This document shows, piece by piece, positions 1 to 6,309 of a stretch of DNA of 6,989 bases (the stretch's first letter is position 1; each line of letters starts with the position of its first letter). Source of the stretch: Nitrospinaceae bacterium (lineage in GTDB: Bacteria; Nitrospinota; Nitrospinia; Nitrospinales; Nitrospinaceae). Made by a program: the position numbers and the translations under genes. The stretch spans positions 1 through 6,989 of the forward strand of contig JAJDAX010000265.1 of the NCBI GenBank assembly GCA_029261615.1, given 5' to 3'. The notes under the pieces are model-generated. The model was given only the letters and a program-made list of their open reading frames with translations, ran no database searches and was not told where the DNA came from.

Positions 1-52
1 CGATCAGGATATCGTAACTCCTGTCGTCGAGGTTAATCCTCAACCGTTTCAT
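1..52 (-). CDS. aroB: 3-dehydroquinate synthase AroB, N-terminal fragment (runs off left edge)
   Basis: Reading leftward from the ATG at 52-50, the frame stays open to the window edge and encodes MKRLRINLDDRSYDILI. This matches the start of AroB proteins, which begin with a beta strand followed by an 'eRSYdIlIG' segment; the next codon begins with G, which fits the expected Gly. AroB converts DAHP to 3-dehydroquinate in the cytoplasm, the second step of the shikimate pathway. The ATG overlaps the TGA of the upstream secretin gene as ATGA, with no clear Shine-Dalgarno sequence, so translation is probably coupled to the pil operon. Genes of the aro pathway commonly follow pilQ; here aroB follows directly, with no aroK or aroC between. 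Only 17 residues are visible, so the call rests on this short motif plus context. Confidence 0.8.
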   Translation of the reverse strand, partial: MKRLRINLDDRSYDILI

Positions 53-1482
53 GAATTGGGCTGTTCAGCTTTGATAATGGAAGGAGTGACAAAGATCAGG
101 AGTTCACTCACATCGTCTTGTTCAACTGTGCTTTTGAAAAGCAGCCCCAGGATTGGGATATCAGCAAGATAAGGAATCGCCCGACGACTATCTGCCTGAG
201 TCCTTTGGTGCAAACCACCCAAAATGGCAGTGCCCCCATCCGCTACAAGGACCTCAGTGTTGGTTTCATTAGTATCGATTCTGGGCACACCACCGATTCC
301 ATCAATAAAGTTGGGCCTATTCTGTTGGGCCGTAATTTTCATGTATACCTTCTGATCCGCTGTGATGTGAGGTGTCACAAGGAGTTCAAGATTTGCGTCG
401 ACAAACTCCACTTTTGGACCTTCATTCTGAGAGACCGTCACGTAAGGAATACGTTGACCCTGTCGAATTTTTGCTTCTTTATTATCGGCAGTTGACACTC
501 TGGGGTTTGACAGGATTTGGGATTTGCCCTGACGCTCAAGTGCAGTCAACTGCATATCCAGAGTAAGGTCTGCATCCCGGCTGAGAAGACTTGATGCCAA
601 GCCTAAAGCCGGGTTTGCCGCTGCCAAATCAACCATGAATCCTTGCAGGACACTGGCCGTACCCCCCGTACCCCCACCAATATTGCCTGTGTTAAAGGCA
701 CCTGTAGATCCTTCACCGCCTCTTCCTGTGAACTGGATGGAGTTAGGAAACGCAGGGTTTCTTTGCGTAATCCCATGAACACCCCATTGGATTCCAAGTT
801 CCTGCAAATAAGTCCTGCCAATCTGAACAATTTTCGATGCAATTTGTACCTGGGGTGTCGCAATGTCGAGGTTTCGCACTACCCCAATAAGATCCTTGAC
901 CATCTCACTCGTATCCATGATGACCAAAGTATTGGTTCGTTCATTGAAAGTTACCGAACCCAAGGGTGTGAGCAGTGCCTTTATCCGAGTGGCCACCTCC
1001 TGCAAATTGGCGTAGTTGATACGGATCATTTCGGTGACCAGTTCCCCACGTTCCTTCGCAGTCCGAAACGATTCCTTGGAATCGACCCGGATTATATTTT
1101 TGTCGCACACCCGCCCAAGAGAAGCATTGTCGAGAACGATATCCAGCGCCAGCCCCCAGGGAACATCGTTCAACATGACCGTAGTATCTCCCCCAACTTC
1201 CGGGGCAAGTACAATATTCAACCCGGAGACCTCTGAAATGATCTGTATCACATCCTGGATCGGAGCCCCTTGAAAATCCAGGGACAAGGGTGTCTGGTTT
1301 TCCTCAAAAATTGCCTCACAGGCATCAATGAAACTGCTGGAAGTGATGACGGCTTTGTTCATTTCCCTATTGCCAGCACTCCAGGCCGGGGTAACGGCAA
1401 GAATAAAAATCAAGGCCGTAATTCCCAGCAATGAACCACAAGTCATTAAACGATATTCCAACCTGTTCCACCTGGTCATCAT
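49..1482 (-). CDS. pilQ: Second type IV pilus secretin (PilQ paralog lacking AMIN domain)
   Basis: Outer-membrane secretin subunit of 477 residues from the ATG at 1482. The N-terminus has a signal peptide (hydrophobic stretch about residues 16-33, cleavage near AWSA). Then come an N0/STN domain (about 66-133, with VPWGLALDIVL), an N1 domain (about 150-208) and the secretin barrel region starting at VQIASKIVQIGRTYLQELGI. The C-terminal secretin signature includes ALERQGKSQILSNPRVS, GGTAILGGL and IPILGLLFK. It is homologous along its length to the neighbouring PilQ (27 of 45 identical residues by hand count around the barrel start) but has no AMIN domain: only about 40 residues separate the signal peptide from N0. 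A Gly/Thr-rich stretch lies at about 252-274. An upstream in-frame ATG at 1539 (TGATG overlap with the previous gene) would add 19 polar residues; I prefer 1482 because AGAGGA lies 7 bases before it and the signal peptide then starts properly. It may form its own ring or mix with the first secretin. Confidence 0.93.
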   Translation of the reverse strand: MMTRWNRLEYRLMTCGSLLGITALIFILAVTPAWSAGNREMNKAVITSSSFIDACEAIFEENQTPLSLDFQGAPIQDVIQIISEVSGLNIVLAPEVGGDTTVMLNDVPWGLALDIVLDNASLGRVCDKNIIRVDSKESFRTAKERGELVTEMIRINYANLQEVATRIKALLTPLGSVTFNERTNTLVIMDTSEMVKDLIGVVRNLDIATPQVQIASKIVQIGRTYLQELGIQWGVHGITQRNPAFPNSIQFTGRGGEGSTGAFNTGNIGGGTGGTASVLQGFMVDLAAANPALGLASSLLSRDADLTLDMQLTALERQGKSQILSNPRVSTADNKEAKIRQGQRIPYVTVSQNEGPKVEFVDANLELLVTPHITADQKVYMKITAQQNRPNFIDGIGGVPRIDTNETNTEVLVADGGTAILGGLHQRTQADSRRAIPYLADIPILGLLFKSTVEQDDVSELLIFVTPSIIKAEQPNS

Positions 1483-1538
1483 AATGTTTTCCTCTTTGCA
1501 AGGTCCGTGCTGAGCCTCGCCCTTAGCGTGAAAGGCCA
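1483..1538 (-). other. 56-base spacer between the two secretin genes, with a small hairpin
   Basis: If the second secretin starts at 1482, this is the largest gap in the operon. It holds a ribosome binding site and, at 1519-1536, a possible 6-pair stem (GCCTTT with AAGGGC, including one G-U pair) around a 6-base loop. No run of T follows, so it is not a terminator. It could affect relative expression of the two secretins, but the structure is weak and may be chance. Confidence 0.35.
1490..1495 (-). promoter_or_regulatory. Ribosome binding site deciding the start of the second secretin gene
   Basis: On the minus strand AGAGGA lies 7 bases before the ATG at 1482 and 10 bases before a second ATG at 1479. 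The alternative ATG at 1539 has only a weak GGA before it, so this site favours the shorter protein. It would give the second secretin its own translation start, not one strictly coupled to the gene before. Confidence 0.7.
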
Positions 1539-3440
1539 TCAGGAGTCCATTCCCTTGACAATTGTCGGTTTAATGAGAATCAGCAATTCACTGATATTGT
1601 CCTGATCACTTTTATTCTTGAACAGGTTCCCAATAATTGGAATCTCTGAAGCAAAGGGAACAGCCCGTGTATTGAGATTGTTGTCCTTGATAAATAACCC
1701 GCCAATTACAGCGGTGTCTCTGTCGTCAACTAACAATTCAGAAAACACCTCTTTGGTATCAATAAGTGGAACGCCACCAAAGTTACGGGTTCCGGGGTTA
1801 GGTGCGTTTTGCTGAACTGCCACGGATAAATAGATTTTTTCTTCAGAGGTGATCTGCGGAGTTACCTTGAGTTCAATCACCGCATCGATAAATTCAATCT
1901 TGGTACCCTCGGCCGGATCAGTGGTCTGAAACGGAAGTCGCGTTCCACTTTTGATCTTGGCCTCTTTATTGTTCAGCGTGGTTATCTTGGGAGAAGCCAC
2001 AACTTTGGTTTTACCTTGACGCTCTCCAGCCGATAACTGAAGGTCCAGCGTCAAATCCCCTCCAAGAGAACGGAGTGAAGTAGCAAAACCGCCAAGGGGA
2101 TCGGTTGCGGGCAAATCAACCATGAAGCCTGGGTTGATACGGGGAGTCCCCAGAAAATTAGCCCGCGGTTGCAAGGTATTACCAAGGTTGACCCCACCCG
2201 CCGCGCCAGTACTACCTCGGGCAGCCCCTCCAACAGAAATTCCGTTTGGGAATTGAGGATTTCGAAAAGTCGTGCTTGAAAAACCCCACTGCACACCAAT
2301 CTCCTGCAAAAATGTCCGGCTGATCTGAATAATCTTAGCTTCAATTTGAACTTGAGATGTCGGTTGATCCAGATTGTTGATGACTGTCATCATGTCAAGA
2401 ACATTGGTTTCGGTATCAGTCACGATAATCGAGTTTGTTCTCCTGTCTGCCACCACCTTGCCAAAATCGGACTTCATTTTATCCAGGTTTTTGAGCACTT
2501 CGTCGGGGTCCCCATAATTTAACCGGACCATCTGGGTAATCAAGGGCTGGCTGAAGCGCTCAGCGATCAGATCGTCCTCAAGACCAATCCTGACAACACT
2601 GCCTTCGCATTTTCTTCCCAGCTTGTGGTTTGCCAGAACCAAATTCAACACGTTGTTCCAGGCAACCGAATCCACCTTCATGGTCGCTGTCCCGTTTATT
2701 TTTGGAGAAATCACGAGGTTGACGTTTTCGTATTCTGCAAGAAAGCGGAAGATATTGCGCAATTCAGCATTCTGAAATTCAACCTTAATGAGCCGGTTTT
2801 TATCCTGAAGAATCGTGTCGCAGATGTCCGAGCTCAATTCGGTCGGTCTTAAGTTTGGGACGGCCATCGCATTCTTGGCGGGCATCTGATTTTTCATTCC
2901 CGAATCAGCAGACTCTGTTTTCGTTTCAGGCAACATCTTCGGTGCCTGTGCAGTCGTCTGCATTTCAGCACCTTTCAGCTTAATCACCAGTTTGTTGCTT
3001 TCAGGTTTCTGGATTTCATAGACTGCTGTTGACGCCAGGTCAATTTCAAGACGTTGAACTGCGGCATCATCAAAATAAAGAGGACGAATTGATTGAACCA
3101 CCCCTTTACTGATTTCCGACAATCCAGATACGCTCGTAGATTCCATATTCTGAAAATCCAGTACCAGACGAAGAGGCTCCATCAATTTGAAGGCCGTGTA
3201 CTGCAGATCACCAGTTGCCTCAACTTCAACAGTGACTTCATCGCCCGTCATTTCAGTGCGAATATCAGTGATCGTGGCACGGGTCGTTTCACTTTCTCCC
3301 GTGCTTTCAGTCGAAGCTGCCTGCGCCATCATTTCTTCCGGGACTTCTGCAAAGGCAGTCGCAGCCAATACAGAGACCAATCCCCAGGTTAAAACGACTA
3401 AAAATCCGGCTAAGCCTAGTCTCCAGGTTGTTTGTTTCAC
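1539..3440 (-). CDS. pilQ: Type IV pilus secretin PilQ (AMIN + N0 + N1 + secretin domains)
   Basis: Outer-membrane pore through which the pilus leaves the cell; 633 residues. Domains in order: signal peptide (1-31, hydrophobic 8-29, cleavage after AFA); one AMIN domain (about 56-155, beta-rich, with RLVLDFQNM), which in this family binds peptidoglycan; a low-complexity linker (about 158-205); N0/STN (about 215-286, IKVEFQNAELRNIFRFLAEY), the expected PilP docking site; N1 (about 303-362); and the secretin barrel from about 364 to 627, with GERQGKTKVVASPKI, DTAVIGGLF and IPIIGNLFK. The protein ends only a few residues after the barrel, so there is no long C-terminal pilotin-binding domain. Its only two cysteines are C207 and C278, flanking N0. 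The start codon is GTG, preceded by AGGGG with a 6-base spacer. It follows the pilP-type gene by 14 bases, and its TGA abuts the next secretin gene, a tandem paralog. Confidence 0.97.
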   Translation of the reverse strand: MKQTTWRLGLAGFLVVLTWGLVSVLAATAFAEVPEEMMAQAASTESTGESETTRATITDIRTEMTGDEVTVEVEATGDLQYTAFKLMEPLRLVLDFQNMESTSVSGLSEISKGVVQSIRPLYFDDAAVQRLEIDLASTAVYEIQKPESNKLVIKLKGAEMQTTAQAPKMLPETKTESADSGMKNQMPAKNAMAVPNLRPTELSSDICDTILQDKNRLIKVEFQNAELRNIFRFLAEYENVNLVISPKINGTATMKVDSVAWNNVLNLVLANHKLGRKCEGSVVRIGLEDDLIAERFSQPLITQMVRLNYGDPDEVLKNLDKMKSDFGKVVADRRTNSIIVTDTETNVLDMMTVINNLDQPTSQVQIEAKIIQISRTFLQEIGVQWGFSSTTFRNPQFPNGISVGGAARGSTGAAGGVNLGNTLQPRANFLGTPRINPGFMVDLPATDPLGGFATSLRSLGGDLTLDLQLSAGERQGKTKVVASPKITTLNNKEAKIKSGTRLPFQTTDPAEGTKIEFIDAVIELKVTPQITSEEKIYLSVAVQQNAPNPGTRNFGGVPLIDTKEVFSELLVDDRDTAVIGGLFIKDNNLNTRAVPFASEIPIIGNLFKNKSDQDNISELLILIKPTIVKGMDS

Positions 3441-3446
3441 GGCCTT

Positions 3447-3451
3447 CCCCT
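3447..3451 (-). promoter_or_regulatory. Ribosome binding site for the GTG-initiated pilQ
   Basis: On the minus strand AGGGG lies 6 bases before the GTG at 3440, within the 14-base gap after the pilP-type gene. It supports GTG as the real start, because the next residues immediately form a signal peptide (KQTTWRLGLAGFLVVLTWG) and no ATG is available near it. Confidence 0.75.
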
Positions 3452-3454
3452 AGT

Positions 3455-5008
3455 TTATTTTTCGTTGGAACTTTCCAGATCGGCAAATGCAATGATTTGC
3501 ACTTTCGACAGGATGTTCCCTTCATGATCGCGGGCCCTTTCGACCACTTCGATACGTTCATCATTGATTGATTCGACGACTCCGTAATTGGGCCCGATCA
3601 ACATGCCAGGTTTCACCGTGTACCCCTTGGAATCACCGGCTTGAATCAGCCCTAAAGTTTCGCTCCCGGTGTTCATCAAGCCCACCAGTTTCAGCTCTGC
3701 ATAACCAACCTGCAACGGAGTAGAAACCGAACTGGCCATCACATCCTTGGCTTTTTCAATCAAAGCCTGATAACGAGCCACCTCTTCTTCAAATTCTTCG
3801 TCAGACAACGCTTCCAGCTCGGTGCGTTCCTGAAATAGTTTGGCGTAAAACTCCATATCCTGATAAAGCTGCGGATCGATTTCCTTTAACTGGTTGTATG
3901 CTTCCAGAGGGATCGTTTCGAATTTTTTATCATTGCCAGCAAACCGGTCGACCGGAATCGGAATCTCTTCAACCTTTTTCTCATTATCCTTATCCATTCC
4001 ACGATAGATAAGTGGTTTGAATGGATCACGCTTGCGGACAAAAAGCTGTCGTACGCCCGGCGGAAACATCTTCCACAGAATTTCCTTTTCTCCCTTTCCC
4101 GCCTCAAATGCTTTCATAACTGAGGCCACACGCAATCGGGCTTGCTGGTTCATGCGACTCTGGGCATCCATTTGCCCCCTGCTACGAGTCCTCTGATACC
4201 ATCGTCCAGCTGGAGATTCGTAGAATTTCACCAGTTCGCTGAAGCTTTTATCCTGCATTTCCCTGTAGATTCTGGAGAGAAACATGATGTGCAGGGTTTT
4301 TATGTATTCGGGAAGATCTTCCTTTACAATCTTTTCCTTATCATCCGACGGCCCCTGGTTGTAATAGGGTTTCAGAGGAGAAGCCACCGCAAGGATCGAA
4401 CTATTCACTTTCATCCCGTGGCCCACCAGATCACGAGCTCTCAACATCCGACCTGTGAGAAACAACCGCTGACCGGTCGGAAGATTTTCAGGCCCGGTTT
4501 TTTCCCGATAGTGTCCCAGGAAATCTTTTCCCCGCGACAAAAACCAGAGGTAATCGTTAAGAAACTGAACTTCCATCTGTACCGTTTTCTGACCCAATGG
4601 CGTGGCAAAAAACTCCAGAACCTTGTGCGCGTACTGGGAATTCATATCCTTCTGAAAACGACGCTCGATTGCATCAAAATATTCTTCAGAATCAAAAGTT
4701 CCCTGGTAAAGCTCCCGAATCAATTTGAGTTTGCCGTCGGGTGCCACCATATAGAGCAGGGAAAGAGGATCCGAAAACATTTCTGTTGGCAGTTCGGATT
4801 CAGCCATGAAAGCCTTGGCCGCATCCAACCCACTGTCGGCCAGTAACTGTCGAACCAATCCGCTGTTACCCTCACTGGAACCTGCTGGTGGCTGAGCTGC
4901 AAGGGCAATACCCGACAGACCACCCGCAATCAAAACCGTTATCAGAAAAAAGCAGATTTTCTTATGAATTGTTTGCATTGCCTGAATCATCCCTAATGGA
5001 TTCTGCAT
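3455..5008 (-). CDS. pilP: Extended PilP-type pilus assembly protein: DUF2059-like helical region fused to C-terminal PilP domain
   Basis: A 517-residue exported protein in the pilP slot of the operon. A signal peptide (hydrophobic 18-37) probably ends at ALA|AQ. Residues about 45-310 are mostly helical and hold two segments like the DUF2059 'FY.SPaGqK' signature: LEFFATPLGQKTV at 131-143 and VKFYESPAGRWYQ at 260-272. RDPFKP at 328-333 resembles the RDPFxP motif of PilP proteins. A charged helical stretch, probably partly coiled, follows (about 365-425, rich in E and K). The C-terminal PilP-like beta domain spans about 434-510 (LKLVGLMNTGSETLGLIQAG, then GYTVKPGMLIGPNYGVVESI). PilP links PilN/PilO to the N0 domain of PilQ in the periplasm. 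Usual PilP proteins have about 170-200 residues and often a lipobox; this one is much longer and has no cysteine at the cleavage site. AGGAG inside the end of pilO, 11 bases upstream, supports the start at 5008; ATGs at 4990 and 4978 are possible. The PilP domain and position are well supported; the DUF2059 resemblance is from memory of the motif. Confidence 0.87.
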   Translation of the reverse strand: MQNPLGMIQAMQTIHKKICFFLITVLIAGGLSGIALAAQPPAGSSEGNSGLVRQLLADSGLDAAKAFMAESELPTEMFSDPLSLLYMVAPDGKLKLIRELYQGTFDSEEYFDAIERRFQKDMNSQYAHKVLEFFATPLGQKTVQMEVQFLNDYLWFLSRGKDFLGHYREKTGPENLPTGQRLFLTGRMLRARDLVGHGMKVNSSILAVASPLKPYYNQGPSDDKEKIVKEDLPEYIKTLHIMFLSRIYREMQDKSFSELVKFYESPAGRWYQRTRSRGQMDAQSRMNQQARLRVASVMKAFEAGKGEKEILWKMFPPGVRQLFVRKRDPFKPLIYRGMDKDNEKKVEEIPIPVDRFAGNDKKFETIPLEAYNQLKEIDPQLYQDMEFYAKLFQERTELEALSDEEFEEEVARYQALIEKAKDVMASSVSTPLQVGYAELKLVGLMNTGSETLGLIQAGDSKGYTVKPGMLIGPNYGVVESINDERIEVVERARDHEGNILSKVQIIAFADLESSNEK

Positions 5009-5015
5009 GATTGAA

Positions 5016-5651
5016 TCAACTCCTGTCGCCAGCGGCTAAGGCAAAAATCGTCGCCTTGATGCTCGTTTGGACACCTTCTACAGACCTGACTACCAACTTG
5101 CCAGACTCTTCATCCATGACCTGTTTTTTGGTTTTTTGGGTACTCATGGTCAGTTCATTGACATCCACAACTTGCAGAAGATTCTGCAACCAGTCAAAGA
5201 ACCCAAGCGTGTTGTAAAATCCGCCGTTGATCTTGACTTCCAATGGAACCTCGCTATAAATCGCCGAGCGATTGATCTCATGACCTATTTTAAAATTTGT
5301 TATCTGTATACCCAGGACCGTTCCAATGTCGGTCACGCGGTGCAGCAACTCCGGCAACTCTGATTCGAGTGGCAAAACCCGGCTGGCCTCTACCAGAGCC
5401 GCTTTCAAGGTCGATACCGACCGGTCCAGCACAGGTTTTCCGGCAATAGCCGTCTGATACTGCTGGAAGGTGGCATCCAGTTCCGCTTTCTTTTTTACAT
5501 GCATCGCGTATTGTTCTTCCTGATCCGCATGGTAGGTAAAAAAGTAACCGCCAAAAATAAGACCTCCGATGAGTAACCCAAGCCCAATGAACTGGATCTT
5601 GGTCATCTTCGCCAGAGCGGGATACGGTAAGCTGTCAAATAACTTGTCCAT
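5016..5651 (-). CDS. pilO: Type IV pilus inner-membrane alignment protein PilO
   Basis: A 211-residue single-pass inner-membrane protein. A short cytoplasmic N-terminus (1-19, LFDSLPYPALAKM) is followed by one membrane helix (about 20-40, FIGLGLLIGGLIFGGYFFTY) and a periplasmic coiled coil (about 42-90). The family's LP motif appears at RVLPLESELPELLHRV (91-106), and a ferredoxin-like domain follows, with EVPLEVKINGGFYNTLGFFDWL (134-155) in two strands and a helix, then a final strand near 188-205. PilO pairs with PilN and helps carry PilP, aligning the inner-membrane machinery with the secretin. Length and layout are normal for the family. The gene starts 10 bases after pilN, with GAGAAG as a modest ribosome binding site, and ends 7 bases before the pilP-type gene. 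Confidence 0.95.
   Translation of the reverse strand: MDKLFDSLPYPALAKMTKIQFIGLGLLIGGLIFGGYFFTYHADQEEQYAMHVKKKAELDATFQQYQTAIAGKPVLDRSVSTLKAALVEASRVLPLESELPELLHRVTDIGTVLGIQITNFKIGHEINRSAIYSEVPLEVKINGGFYNTLGFFDWLQNLLQVVDVNELTMSTQKTKKQVMDEESGKLVVRSVEGVQTSIKATIFALAAGDRS
5020..5024 (-). promoter_or_regulatory. Ribosome binding site of the pilP-type gene, inside the pilO 3' end
   Basis: On the minus strand AGGAG overlaps the last Arg-Ser codons of pilO and lies 11 bases before the ATG at 5008. The spacer is slightly long, but no other start in this frame has a better-placed site. The placement suggests that ribosomes ending pilO feed the next gene. Confidence 0.55.
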
Positions 5652-5661
5652 AAGTCTTCTC

Positions 5662-6309
5662 TTATTTTTTGGGTTTAGGTCCTGTGCCCATTACATGAGC
5701 GTAGACAATGAATTTTCGCACCGACCTGTTTGCGACCCAGGTCTGTGTGCTGGTGTGCATGAGCACATGATCCAGATAATTCAAGGTCTCCAGCCCTTCC
5801 ATAAACCGGACCACACCCCGGTCTGAAGATGCGTTCCCTTCAAACTTGATAAACAGATGGGCGTTGGGATCATCCGGGTTTGGAGCTTTCTTCCCTTTTG
5901 CAATAAACAAAATGGGAACATTAGCCCCACGGAGCTTGGCTTCTGTCGTTTGCTCGATTTTTTCCAGCCAGACACCAGACGGGGTCACTTGACCAACATC
6001 TTCCATCAACTTTGCGAAAGGAATTTTTGATGAACGCAGGGACGACAGACTGGTTATCTTTGTATTGAGGTCGCCCTCTTGTGCCTTCAGGTTCTGGACG
6101 ACATCATATTGCGGCTTGAGTTTATTCACCTTCATTTGCGCTTCCTGCACTTCTGATTCCGCAAAACTGACACGCGCGATATCGGCAAGGAGTGTCATGA
6201 TGGTAAACCCAATAACACCCAGGACAATCAGACCTGCTGTCATCACCATCTTCTGGACGGTGACTTCCTGGGAAACTCGCTGGTAATCGTAAAGATTGAT
6301 TTTGATCAT
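5662..6309 (-). CDS. pilN: Type IV pilus inner-membrane alignment protein PilN
   Basis: A 215-residue single-pass inner-membrane protein. The N-terminal MIKINLYDYQR is the cytoplasmic segment that in PilN docks in the groove of PilM; here it departs from the usual INLLPYR by lacking the Leu-Pro pair. A membrane helix spans about 23-43 and a periplasmic coiled coil about 46-94. A ferredoxin-like domain follows, with VTPSGVWLEKIEQ (108-120), LFIKFEGNASS (152-162) and the helix RGVVRFMEGLETLNYLDHV (164-182). A basic or polar insert (about 126-150, with KGKKAPNPDDPN) separates two strands. PilN binds PilM in the cytoplasm and PilO in the periplasm. The ATG overlaps the pilM stop as ATGA, with AGAAGG 11 bases upstream inside pilM, indicating translational coupling. 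Confidence 0.94.
   Translation of the reverse strand: MIKINLYDYQRVSQEVTVQKMVMTAGLIVLGVIGFTIMTLLADIARVSFAESEVQEAQMKVNKLKPQYDVVQNLKAQEGDLNTKITSLSSLRSSKIPFAKLMEDVGQVTPSGVWLEKIEQTTEAKLRGANVPILFIAKGKKAPNPDDPNAHLFIKFEGNASSDRGVVRFMEGLETLNYLDHVLMHTSTQTWVANRSVRKFIVYAHVMGTGPKPKK

Noticed and set aside
643..1236. Plus-strand open frame of 197 codons
   Set aside because: It lies opposite conserved secretin domains of the second pilQ and shows no protein-like motif or ribosome binding site of note.
1430..1450. Possible lipobox LMTC in the second secretin's signal peptide
   Set aside because: The cysteine comes before the hydrophobic core instead of after it, and Met and Thr do not fit a lipobox; cleavage near AWSA is more likely.
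1519..1536. Hairpin as an intrinsic terminator between the secretin genes
   Set aside because: The stem is short with a G-U pair and no T-run follows on the minus strand.
2051..2344. Minus-strand frame of 97 codons inside the first pilQ
   Set aside because: It is out of frame with the secretin domain, which is clearly intact across the region.
4142..4846. Plus-strand open frame of 234 codons
   Set aside because: It lies wholly opposite the well-supported pilP-type gene, has no recognisable domain, and its His/Phe/Arg-rich composition is typical of antisense shadow frames.
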